From contig VDFB02252616.1 in the NCBI GenBank assembly GCA_007258455.2, positions 117,196,128-117,260,127 of the forward strand: 64,000 nucleotides of DNA, given 5' to 3'. Below are positions 34,284-44,823 of this stretch, one piece after another. The translations under genes were made by a program, and so were the position numbers. How positions within the stretch are numbered: the stretch's first letter is position 1; the number at the start of each line of letters is the position of its first letter. Under the pieces are notes generated by a model that ran no database searches, was not told where the DNA came from, and saw nothing but the letters and a program-made list of their open reading frames with translations. Source of the DNA: Sequoia sempervirens (taxonomy: Eukaryota > Streptophyta > Pinopsida > Cupressales > Cupressaceae).

Positions 34284-35790
34284 AGTGGTTTTAGAGTAAC
34301 GAAACATTGGTGCAATTGGTGGAATTTTTACCAAAGACAATTTCTAGTAGTTCTTCAATACTGTTGGTTTGCTACCATCTTTTAAAAATTTGTAGCTTCC
34401 TCAAGGCTTATAAAAGATTCAGTTTTTACCCCATGTTTGGTTGAAAAAGCATGAAATCCTAGGAGTTGTTTCTGGAATGGATTGGTTCTCTTAAGAGGTG
34501 TTCTTTCACTTCAAAGTAATGGTGTAGAGACTGAATGCTATGCCCATGTTTGATCGAAGAAGATAGAAATATAATGAGTTAATAGAAGGGATTAGTTCTC
34601 CTAAGAGGAGTATTCTTTCACTTTGAAGTAGAGCATTATAGAGATTGAATGGTATCCATGCTGAACAGAAATGAGAACTTGTAATTCTAAGAAATGAAAG
34701 GTGTCATGGAATACCAGAGGCAAACAAAAGTTGGCATGCGTTAAATTAATTTTTACAAGGGCTTTATAAAGTGATTCCATTTTGTGCATGTCAAAATCAA
34801 TATATTTGGAGATAGTGGCTCAGGTTATTGAACTGGGAAGATCTTGAAGCACAGTTTTGTTTCAATTGCATTTTTCAGTCCTATAGTCATAGTCAACACA
34901 CATTTCTGTTATCTAATCAGGATATGTATAAGAAAGTTAAGCAAATGATTTTTAAGTGAACCTAGTTTGAATGTTGAAGTAAAGAAAATTGCAAGAATAT
35001 TTGTTTCCCAGGATCAATACCTCCTGAAGAAGCTAGATACAAGGGAAACAAAAATTAAAAGAAATGTTTGCTGCCTGGTGAGAGAATGCTTGACGCTCTC
35101 TTGTCAGGTTTCAGGAAATGTTCTTGTGATGAGTTAAGTATGTGCACTCAAGAGCCCATGGATGAATGTTCATTCTGTAGTGGTAAATGCCCATGGGAGG
35201 TAAAACTGTATGCTTGTCAATTACAGCTTTTCAAAGGAAAACAACAATTGAGTCTTTATCCTTCCTTTCTTTCTTGATGTGTGGTTGAAATATCATGTAT
35301 AAGCTGTGTTTTGACTAGTGACCCCTTCCATTGGCGTCGTGGAGTGGTATATCCTTGAAATCCTAAAGTACAGCTTATTTATTTTTATATATGATTGCTA
35401 ATGCTTTTATTTGATTTATTAATTTTGCCATTTCCGTCATTTATTGAAAGTCTGAATTAAAAGATTGCATTACATTTCCTAGAAAGAATCCAGCACATTC
35501 TTTCTGGCTGCCGTCTGTGGATGGAAAATAAACAGCTGCACAATATATTGCATATAAAATTCTTTGGAATGCTTATCTATTGCAATATTTTCTTTGATCA
35601 AAATTGTGTAATGCTCACAAATAAGGTGAAACAAAATGCACAGAAATGCCATAGAAATGTCCAAATCTGGAATTGCTTATAATAAGATATCAAGTAAGTT
35701 GTTTTTCACAATGTGTCTAATTATATATTTAATTAAGATTTAACTGCTTAGTGTTTTGAATCAATCTTATTGACTTGTATTTCATGAATA
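34284..35790. other. 3' flank of the aldehyde dehydrogenase gene
   Basis: Contains the expected 3' untranslated region, though I could not fix a polyadenylation site. A Cys-rich open frame at 35068-35277 (+) follows a good acceptor-like TTTCCCAG (about 35003-35010) and contains a GAGGTAAAA donor-like word. I do not recognise the protein and would not call a gene. Confidence 0.35.
34431..34660. repeat. 113-bp tandem duplication
   Basis: CCATGTTTGGTTGAAAAAG at 34431 and CCATGTTTGATCGAAGAAG at 34544 begin two diverged units. Each contains TGGTTCTC or TAGTTCTC, AAGAGG, TTCTTTCACTT, AAGTA and a GAGA-TGAATG word. A partial third unit may follow from about 34650. Confidence 0.65.
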
Positions 35791-36192
35791 GTGGTTCACA
35801 AGAATCCATCTCTCGTGAACACGAATGGTCTACTAAGTGTTCATTGCATCTAGGTGACATTCACATGAGTGCATCAATTCTTTCTAGCTCACTCATCCTA
35901 GTACAACTCCAACTCAAGCATGCTTAACCATGAAGTTTCCACCAATAGCAAGTTCACAACATTTGCTTTTGTCTTGGGGTAACTCCATGGTTAATTGTGC
36001 TTGAGTTGAGAGTAGTACTTGTTTTATCTTGGTGAAAATCTCATGATTAAACACATTTGAGTTAGAGTAGTATTGGGATGGGTGAGTTTTTTGGGATGTC
36101 CTAATGCTTCACCCTAATAAGCACCACCTAGATACAATGAGCTTTAAATGGACCATCAATGTTCATGAAATATGAGTTTTTTTGTGAACCAC
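35791..36192. mobile_element. Foldback (long inverted repeat) MITE
   Basis: The left arm begins GTGGTTCACAAGAATCC, and the complement of the right end begins GTGGTTCACAAAAAAAC. Beyond this perfect 11-bp terminus, the two halves match in antiparallel order along about 200 bases each. Shared words include TGATGGTC, CTCATTG-TATCTAGGTG, ACTCA-CCCAT, CAACTCAAGCA and TTAACCATGRAGTT. They meet near 35995. The flanks are ...AATA and TAAAG, so a TA (or TA-like) target duplication is possible, as for Tc1/mariner-type MITEs. A transcript would fold into a long hairpin. No protein is encoded. Confidence 0.78.
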
Positions 36193-36500
36193 TAAAGAAA
36201 TATGGTCAATAAGATTGCCTCAAAAAACTACACAACTAAATCCTAATAAAACATCATGTGACAATCATAATACGTGAAGATTCATATATTTCATAATAGA
36301 AAATGTGCAAAATTATAGTTAGGATTATATAACATGAGATATATGGTGGGTATAAATGTACCTTAATATTTAATAGACTTGTAATAGAATACTTTTTGAG
36401 GTACAATTATACTATACCACTTGAGTTGACTTAATGGTGAAGGCTTGCATATTCAAAAGTAGAGGTTTGAGGAGCTAAGAGTTGTATGCTTCATTAAAAA

Positions 36501-36805
36501 TGTGTAAGTTAAATGAAAAAGTAATCCCCTTGTGGATGTTTGGTATTGAAGAAACAAAATTTGAAATTAGAGGTAACTTATAATCACCATACCATAATAA
36601 TTTATATTGCATATCAAAGTATGTATAGTGCAATAATGAGCAAGTTTTATAAATTTTGTGCAAGTTAAATGGAAAAGTAATCCCCTTGTGGATGTTAGGT
36701 ATTGAGGAAGCAAAATTTGAAACTAGAGATAACTTATAATCACCACCATAATCATTTATACTGCACATTAAACTATTTACAACAATGAGTAAGTTCTATA
36801 AATTT
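36501..36805. repeat. 156-bp tandem duplication
   Basis: TGTGTAAGTTAAATGAAAAAG at 36501 and TGTGCAAGTTAAATGGAAAAG at 36657 begin two similar units. Both contain TAATCCCCTTGTGGATGTT, GGTATTGARGAA and AATTTGAAAYTAGAG. The minus-strand open frame 36475-36768 is a by-product. Confidence 0.8.
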
Positions 36806-36973
36806 TAAAATGCATTATTAAGAGGTGTATTGAGTTCGTTAGAAGAGAATATGGACATATTTTAATTTAAAGTGATTTGTTATATTTAGATTTTTTTTTT
36901 TCTTTATAGGAAAGCAATTTCAAGGAGGGAATAATATCATAATTTTAAAATGCATTATTAAGAGGTGTATTGA
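36801..36973. repeat. 33-bp direct repeat, 140 bases apart
   Basis: The same 33 bases, starting AATTTTAAAATGCATTATTA and ending GTGTATTGA, occur at 36801-36833 and 36941-36973 without change. Perfect identity suggests a recent duplication compared with its diverged neighbours. Confidence 0.8.
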
Positions 36974-37981
36974 ATTCGAACTATGCATCCAGAAGAGCTA
37001 GTGGTTTTTATCTATCCTTTCTTAGCTAATGTATACTTTGTAACCCAACTAAAATATGGAATGCAAAACAGAGTTCACCTTGAAAACAAGTACTAATGCT
37101 CTTACCACTCTCATTTCTGTATGTTAGCTTATGTATGTATTTCTTTAACAGTTTTTTTCTAAATTTGTATTCATACCACAAAGCAGTGAAGTTTGTTTTT
37201 TCTTTCTTGAGATATGTATGTAGATCAAACCTGTCAAGAGATGCATAAGTCTAATGGGGTTATGCTGAGTAAGTAAAACAGCTGCAGTCTAGTTTCCTTA
37301 GTGTGTTTGCATCTTGTTTTCATTTCCTGATTTCTCATCAACTCGGTGTATCACCATAGGAATAGTTCAACATAGTTTCATTTTGTATGCACTTCTTCTC
37401 CCTTTACCTCACAAAGATCATTAGTCTAGGTGATACCCAAAGGAAGCCGGCCTTCTCCGGAGGTTCATTTCAACTTCAGGTGACCCACAGCTTTGAAATG
37501 ATCCCATGTTTCACCAGAAAGCTTAGTTCCTACAACTTCACATAGGGTGCATTTCTAGGTGACAACAAGAACCTTGTCACAGTGTTCAAAAGTTTCTTAA
37601 CTTCTCGACTGGTCGATCTTCTTTGTTGTCGTGGCATCTTGGATTTTCGTAACTTTTGACTAGAGGTTGTGAATTTTGTGGTTTCTCTGACTGGGTGACA
37701 AACCGAAGGATGGTGGGACTGGTCTACGTGGATGGTGACGACCGCGTACGACAGTGACTTGGATGCCGACGGATGTGGGGACCACTTGGAGGTTAGGAGT
37801 CAAATATTTAAGTATTTTCGAGAGACTTGTTGTGAATATTGTAGATTCCCATCTTGATTCTTTGGAATTGCACAAGTGGTGTACGCATGTCTTGGTGGAG
37901 ACCACAAGGAATGATTGATAGTTTGGTGTGATAGTCAAAGGCGATGGACGAGTGATGTGTCAACACGTGGCACAATTTCAT

Positions 37982-38015
37982 TTGTTGATTTTACATTGCT
38001 ATTGTAAATCAACAA
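37982..38015. repeat. Small hairpin
   Basis: TTGTTGATTTTACA (37982-37995) and TGTAAATCAACAA (38003-38015) pair with one bulged base around a 7-base loop. No T-run or gene end makes it a terminator candidate. Confidence 0.6.
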
Positions 38016-38039
38016 TCATTAGAAAATTTTAAAAGGAGA

Positions 38040-38210
38040 GATTCGCCATTGTAATTAATATTTTTAGTGATTATTTTCTAGGATTCACCACTGTGATTAT
38101 TATTTTTACCAATTATTCAATAAGATTTGCCAATATTTTACAATTTTTTTTAATAATGTGCATAGATTTGCCAGGAAAATTAATATTTTTTTTCAAATAA
38201 AAGGAAAGAT
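38040..38210. repeat. Degenerate array of about 42-bp units
   Basis: AGATTCGCCATTGTAATTAA, GGATTCACCACTGTGATTAT, AGATTTGCCAATATTTTACA and AGATTTGCCAGGAAAATTAA begin near 38040, 38083, 38127 and 38165. Each is followed by an ATATTTTT-type word. Confidence 0.55.
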
Positions 38211-38215
38211 TCGCA

Positions 38216-40187
38216 GGATTTTACACCTTTACCGAGGGGGGGGGGGTTCTTAAAGTTATCCCTGGTCACAAGGCTAAGTTTCCATCTTCTCATTCAATCT
38301 CAATTGTCCATTTCTCAATGTATCACAATCCTCCATTATTGCCATCAAAAATTATAAATTGAAGCTTTGTATTTCACTCTTCATCAATCCATTTGAGCTA
38401 AATCTATGTTGCTAATTTTAATTTGAAATCTTACCAACCCTACCTAGGTTATGTTGGTTTTAAGAGTAATCCACATTCATTCAAGTACCACGATCAACCA
38501 TTTACATTGAAGAGCATGTCAAGTGGAAATGGGTGCTTCTAATTCAAGCTCAATTGAAGGATCAAGGTGGTAAAAGGTATGGTATAGTTTGTATTGCCTT
38601 ATCTTTGTGTATTTTCTTGTCTTCATTTTGGCATGCTCAATGGGACCCATGTCCTTGTTTACTAACAATTTGTCTTGAGTTTTTTGCGGTTTTTAGTCCC
38701 AGGTCTTGAAATGACACATTTGACATATATGTTAGTCCCAAGTCTTGAAGTGACACATTTGACCTATGTTTCAATAATTTTTCCTTAAAAATTATAATTT
38801 ATCCCTACACATAAGTTCTTGCACTCTGGTTTCAACGCTTACACTCAATTTCAATGCTTCCATTATTTTTAGTTTTTTAAAATTGGTTTTGCATGCTAAT
38901 ATGTGTGTTTTACTATGTTTATTTTATCTATTTCACTATATTTTTTATCGTATTAAATCTTTATTTTACATGAAAACTAAATTTACTATAAGTCCTACTA
39001 GTTAGCCTCATTCGACCTCTGAGCTCTATGAATCAATGGTTGCATGATTTAGTGCTTCCACCATTGTATTTACGCTTTTATTTTCACTTTTGTTTTCTAG
39101 CATCTTTCTATTTTCTATTTTTTGTGCTATCTAATTGGTGTTCTACTAAAACTAACCATTTCACCATTCTTTTTTTGTGTATTTTATAGTAATTTTTTAA
39201 CATTTTGTTTCTTTGTGTAGATTAATCTTGTGACCTATAAGTTTGCACTTCTATAATCCTTTCACAATTTTGACCTATGGATTCATGCTTTTGTGATAGG
39301 TGTAATTTTCTATTTATTTTTTACTAGTTTTATTTTAGAGTTGTGCTTTCATTGTTCAATGTTTCTACTTTTCAACACTTGCACTATGTGGATTAGAGCC
39401 TGCACTATTTAGTGTTGGTGCTCTTTCAATTAACGCTTCCACCATTTTCTAGTTCTTGGCTTTAATTTTTGATATTTTGGGCTAACTTTTTTTTATCTAT
39501 TTTGGCAACTAAGTAGTGCAACTTGTCTTTCACTTGTCAATCCTAAATTTGAAATTACTAATGTATACATCTTGTAGGTTGTTTGTCCAAGAAAAAAATT
39601 TCCCACTAATTTAGGCTTTAAAAGTAGTTAGAAGGTTAATTTATTTGTGTTTTGTGTTTGTGGTGGTGTGGACGTATGATCTCCCCTTGCTCCCACTGTG
39701 ATCTTGGGTATCAAAAGTCTCACAAACTCCTTTGTTGTTTTATTTAGATCCTAAGGAGTGTTAATCCTATGTATGCTCTCTCCTTGCATTTTGTATGGTC
39801 TTGGGTGATAAAGAAAACTTAAAATTTCCTTTACCATTAAGATCCTACTTGGGGATTTCATCACCCCAAGGGGTGATCTCAACCATACTTTCTGAGGGGT
39901 ATATAAAGGGGGAGAAAAAAGTTTGTACCTCAATCTAGCCTTGCCATGTTTGGTGATTATTGGCCTCCCTAATGATTCAAGACATAAGGTGAAGGGTTGT
40001 TTTGAGCATATTTCTCCCAAACCACGCTTGTAAATAGACCACTATTCATAGATTTCCCCTAAATATCTTGTAAATAGAAGCCTAATACCTTTGACCATCT
40101 TTTAATGTGGTACAAGGGAAGCACATTTCCCCCTTAAGCTACTCACAATGTACTTACATGTGTTGAGATAAAACTAACCAAGGTAAA
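38216..40187. other. Unassigned, probably retrotransposon leader/LTR DNA
   Basis: No gene was recognised. A run of eleven G lies at 38236-38246. From about 38810 to 39450 the words GCTTACACTC, AATGCTTCCA, AGTGCTTCCACC and ACGCTTTTA recur, similar to the complement of 12.2-12.6 kb. TATATAAAGGGGG at 39900-39912 looks like a promoter TATA box, followed by a G/A-rich leader, and could belong to an LTR. The boundaries were not found. Confidence 0.3.
39900..39907 (+). promoter_or_regulatory. TATA-box candidate
   Basis: TATATAAA stands in a less A+T-rich block (GAGGGGTATATAAAGGGGGAG), which makes a chance match less likely than elsewhere here. No coding sequence follows within 250 bases, so it more likely belongs to a decayed LTR than to a host gene. 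Confidence 0.3.
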
Positions 40188-41672
40188 TGTAATGTCCCCA
40201 TTTTTTGGTTCTCTTGCATTGCAGTTGGCATTGACCTTCTAGGTGTGTATCAAAACTATTAGAGGAGTTATTTGATGTTCCTAGTGAGCTAAGGTAGTTT
40301 GGAGGATTTATATGCCACTTTAAGACATGATTTCTGGCTTATGGTCTCCAATATTCTTGGAGGGAGCATCTATTTTTAGTAAGTCACTCACTTGGGTCTA
40401 TTTATCATCTTTCATCATCAAGATCACTCGTGTAGTTAGTTTTTGGTTCTGATGCATTTTGACCATTTCTGCTAATTGGGTGTAATATTGAGCTATATTT
40501 AATTAATTTTACTAAGGTTGCCATTTTAATTAAAATATTTAATTGGACACCTCGGTATTATAGCTTGTTGGAAAGAGAATGGAAAGTTTTAAATGATGGG
40601 ATGCTTAAAAGTGACTTTTAGTGCCGGAAATGTTTTGAAAGTAAAATAAATCACTTTTTGGAGGTGTTATTTTATATAATGCTTAAGTTATAAAGTTAAA
40701 TTAAAATATTAAAAGGTGACTTTTGGGGATACATAAGGAATAATTTTCAAAGGAAAATATTTTGAGCCTCATTAAATGGGACGGCCAAGTGGGAGACATA
40801 AGGAAACATTAAAATAGAATAAAGTATGTTTATTTCTTGAAGGAGACGTGGGTTTTGGAAGAGGATATAAAAAGAATTTTTGGAGCTCATTGTTGGGGAG
40901 GTTGGACTTGTTAATTGATATTCTTCTTTATTGGAGGAGTTGTTTCTTCTTCTTGGTTTGTGAGGAAGAAACCCCTCACAAGCAACATTCTCCACGTTGT
41001 TGAAAGACACAATTTGGAGGATTACTTAGTGATTTCATTATGGAGATCACATCTGGGCATATTTGTGGAGTTTCTATTTCAATTTGGAGGTGGACATTGC
41101 ATATCAAATTTATAGTGATAGATTTGAGGAGTATTGGGAGAGATAATTTATTACTATTTTAACTTTTAAAGGTTGGTTGTACCAGCTCCATAGCTAGTCA
41201 CACCATCTTGACATGGGTGTGTGATTTTGAGAGTTGGACACCTAGGGTTTTAGGCAATTTATTACTGTATTGAGGGCACTTAGGGTTGGAGGACATATTT
41301 CCAGCATTCATGAGAATTTATACTTAGTCTTGGAGGTGTGGCATCCATTTTTGGGAGCTTGCATCAGCTGGTTGCAAGTGCATAAAATTATCAAAGTCAA
41401 TCAAATTTTATGGGTATGTTTGAAATAGATATGTAATGCTATTTGATGACCCGAGTCACTCTTGTACTTGGGAAATTTTGTTATTTTAGATCAACAATTA
41501 AATCTAGAAATTTCTGCTATATGTATTTTTGAACATTATTTATTTTCCGAGTTATTTAATTGTTGCACGTTACTTTATTTCTGCTCTTCATTAAAAAAGA
41601 AACACCTTTTTCATTTTTGTATTCTTCTATTAAACACATTAAAAAAAAGCTATACAAGGGGTGCATATTACA
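40188..41672 (+). mobile_element. LTR (1485 bp) with iMet primer-binding site, 5' LTR of a truncated element
   Basis: It begins TGTAATGTCCCC and ends GTGCATATTACA, so the ends TGTAAT/ATTACA are perfect 6-bp inverted repeats. One base later comes TGGTATCAGAG (41674-41684), the initiator tRNA-Met primer-binding site. This establishes it as a 5' LTR on the + strand. The interior that should follow has no recognisable gag or pol, and I found no second LTR, so the element is truncated or its partner is too diverged. No coding function is seen in the LTR. Confidence 0.8.
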
Positions 41673-41673
41673 G

Positions 41674-41684
41674 TGGTATCAGAG
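41674..41684 (+). other. Primer-binding site, initiator tRNA-Met
   Basis: TGGTATCAGAG one base after the LTR end; same site type as at 27488. It fixes the orientation of the element as +. Confidence 0.85.
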
Positions 41685-43090
41685 TAGAGTATCCTGCCAT
41701 CTTGGAGGGTTATCTATGAATGATTAGCTTACAAGTATTGAAGGTTTGAAGTAGTTATGGGTGACAAAAACATATAGACCACAATAAACCAAACACATGA
41801 AACATTTTAAATGATCTTGCTAGAGGACAGTGTGAGTTGCATCAGAATATAGCTCAATTATGTGCCTTAATGACCTAATGTTTTGGTGGTAAAATGGACA
41901 AGAAAGAAATTATGGAAATAGGAATGGTTCATTTAACAAAATGGTTGCAAATTAGCATACTAGAACTGTAACAACCAACTCTAAACCTCTAATTCCTAAT
42001 TTTCCTGCAAGGAATAATCTTCAAATTAATAATGAACTCATAACAAGAGTTGGAGGATCAGATTCTACAATATTGGAGGGATTCAAGTGTTGATTTTTAG
42101 AATGAAATATCTTTTCATGACTACATAGATCTATAGATAAAGAATAGACCACACAAGAGTGGTAGACTCATAATCATGAATTGCAAAGGAAGGGTAATCA
42201 AATAACCATATCAATTGAGAAGGCTTAGTTGAAACTGTAACTGTTCAGTGTGAGAAGAAGCTAAAAACCTATTTTGGAAAATGAGGAGTATGAGAAAAGA
42301 AGGATTCAAATTAGAAATGCCTAATGAAGAAAATGTTTTATCACATGATGAATGTATGATAGTGACTCAGAATAACCTCTTAGCCATGCATGCAACTACT
42401 ATTGATGAGATTGTGAATGAGAAAAAAGTCAATAAAATAAAATTTGTTGCAAGATCAGACCCATCCATTGAGATTGCATTGTCTAACACGTTTCTTGATG
42501 ATGCTAGTGGAGTAGATACACCTATAGGATTTTCCCATGAAGTTGATAATATCACTAATCATTGAGAATGTATAGCAAAGCTTCAGAATGAGTCATTCAA
42601 AGGAAATACAACTACTAATGAAGAGTTGGAAGGCTCTAAAACTTTCAAAATAACAACTAACAGGAGGTATAAGAACTTTTTGTAAAGTTAGGGAATCTCA
42701 TTTTAGTATTTCATTATAAAGATTAAGTAGTTGTAGGTCTAAGAGATAGTCAATATATTGAAAAAGGAATAATTATTTTGATATTGTTAATTGCATTGTG
42801 TGTATGCCATGTTTATATGTGTTTGTATTTGTGGGTTGTATTGTGTATTGGAAAGTGTATGTGAATGTGTGTGCATGCTTTTTTTGTTTGTGGAAATAAG
42901 GCTAAGAAGGTAGCCTTATTTTGTATTAGAAAGTGTATAGGTGAATGTGTGTGCATGTTTTATTTGTTTGTAGAAATAAGGCTAATAAGGTAGCCTATTT
43001 AAAGTCACATACAAGAAATTGGTGAGACTAACTATGAAAAATAACTTACAGAGCCATCTAGGTATTTAGACAATAAGCTAAATTGTAGCT
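41685..43090 (+). other. Interior of the truncated LTR element
   Basis: The stretch downstream of the primer-binding site contains one open frame on the + strand (42281-42565, 94 residues). It is rich in Glu, Asn and Asp, and its product is not recognised. It may be a gag remnant by position only. Two 78-bp units follow at 42847-43000. I see no zinc knuckle, protease or RT block. Confidence 0.35.
42847..43000. repeat. 78-bp tandem duplication
   Basis: ATTGGAAAGTGTATGTGAAT at 42847 and ATTAGAAAGTGTATAGGTGA at 42925 begin two close copies. Each includes GTGTGTGCATG, TTTGTTTGT, GAAATAAGGCTAA and AAGGTAGCC. Confidence 0.8.
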
Positions 43091-43260
43091 TTTACCACTT
43101 TCTTAAGCTAGGATATTGCAGTGTTGAATTTTTTTGGTGTTTCAAGTTGTGCAAAACCATAAAATTTAAATACAATAAAGAATACAAATTAGAAAATAAA
43201 TTTGATATGAGTTGAGGTGTAAGAAAAAAATATAGATCTAAAAACCCTAACACGAAGGAG

Positions 43261-43340
43261 GAGAGCTTAAGATAAATTAGATCATCCAAGCTTGGATGAG
43301 AGAGCTTAAGATAAATTAGATCATCCAAGCTTTGGATGAG
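43261..43340. repeat. 39-bp tandem duplication
   Basis: GAGAGCTTAAGATAAATTAG starts at 43261 and again at 43300. Both units continue with ATCATCCAAGCT and TGGATGAG, and they differ by only one inserted T. Confidence 0.85.
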
Positions 43341-44429
43341 TTCACCAAGGATGTAAAGGAAAATAAACACTCTATGCTAATCTAGTAAAATGTAAACACA
43401 TTACACAAATAATCAACCAAGATCAATTAGAGATAGTTTTGGGAATGAAAAAATAGTAATAATAAATGTTATGCTAAGAAAGTAAATGTCAAGGTCATAG
43501 GGATACTTAGTGTGATGAACAAGGATGTATCAATTTGATGAACATTTTTTAATCTAAACCATTTGTATTTTGGAAATTATTCCTCTCTTTTATGGCCGTG
43601 CCTTAGATTTTGTGCAAAACTTGTGCTCTATTTGGAGTCAAGATTAATCATATAAGTCACTTTAATAATTGTAGATACGTCCTTCCACAATATGGATCTT
43701 ATCTAAGTAATTATGTATTATTGGTGTTTCATTTATTAATTTTTCTTATGTTTTCTTTATTATCTAGACTAGTAGTATTTAGAAATACCTTTAGAGGGTC
43801 ACTTCAATCATTAATGTTCATGTATTCCTAGGTTAACCCTAGACTAAATTTATAATCATTCCAATGATTGAAAAAAAATATATTTAGCCATTTAAATGCT
43901 CCTAGGATAAATGTGCAAATCTAAGTTAGTTCAATGCACTCATTCCAAATGTTCTTCTATGAATTGATCCTTCTGGGATGAGAAAGGATATGAAATGAAT
44001 GCAAACACATGCCTTTAAATTTTGAGATATAGCAATAATCTTGCATAAACATGTGTTTATTCAACTCATAATTGCTAAAATGGCCAAGAATAGGGCAAAT
44101 TTAAATTTAAATTTTGGAAAAATCCGCAGGTTGAATATGTAGATGTGGAAACAATACAATTCCCATGGAAATGACCTAAGTTGATAAAAAAATGAAGCTC
44201 ATGCATATAATTAATTTTTTGATCATAGATGGTGCAATAAATTTGATTTATATAGAAAAGTGTGTGAATATAAATAAGATGTGGATAAATGCATAAAAAT
44301 GTGTGTGTATGGGTATAGGTGAAGGCTATTAGAATGATCTTGATTTTGCAAAAAAATGTATTATTTGTTGATAAATAATAATATGAAGATATTTTCTCAA
44401 AATGGGCACACAACTAAATGAGAAATGTT
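43341..44429. other. Spacer, no gene seen
   Basis: A+T-rich DNA. Open frames at 43610-43831 (+) and 44075-44413 (minus) have no recognisable motif and an ordinary low-complexity composition. Confidence 0.35.
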
Positions 44430-44640
44430 ATGGGTATGCAACTTTCACCATTACAAGAATTTAGAAAATAACACTCATTTGTTATTTGATTTTTTTTTAT
44501 AATAGAACACTTATTAATTGAGTTGACTTGACAATATATTCTTTGGTTCTACCACTCATTTCTATGTAGATATTCGACACCACTATGCTTTTTAGTTAGT
44601 TATTAAATATTCTTCTTATAAATAAAAACCTTACATGGTT
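44430..44640. repeat. Inverted copy of the LRR kinase upstream flank
   Basis: The + strand here matches the complement of about 56180-56405 in order. The shared words include ATGGGTAT-CAA-TTTCACCAT, CACTCATTT, GAGTTGACTTGACAATATAT, TCTACCACTCATTT and GATATTC-ACACCACT. Since that block lies about 0.5 kb upstream of the intact kinase, and this one lies just upstream of the LRR pseudogene, the duplication included the 5' flank. Confidence 0.75.
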
Positions 44641-44823
44641 TTATGGTAAAATTAGTTATTAATATCTTTTAGTAAAGAGATCAAACAAAAAAAACAATAT
44701 TTGGATAAATAAAAAATAAGGTTGAAGAATACTAGTCTCCTAATTACAAGTACAAAAGATTAAAAATAAACCAAAAATACATTCCATCAATCATTACTTG
44801 AAGCATTAGATAGAATTGAACTA

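Larger units (their letters stand above)
36193..37981. other. Spacer with small duplications
   Basis: No gene was recognised. The open frame at 37660-37938 (minus) lies in a patch richer in G+C than its surroundings (about 37680-37800), but its product is not recognised. The duplications within this stretch are listed separately. Confidence 0.3.

Noticed and set aside
35068..35277. Cys-rich 69-residue open frame behind an acceptor-like site
   Set aside because: No recognised family and no partner exon; possibly part of an alternative 3' untranslated exon, but the evidence is too thin.
37660..37938. 92-residue minus-strand open frame in a G+C-richer patch
   Set aside because: No motif and no start context; the patch may simply be retrotransposon LTR.
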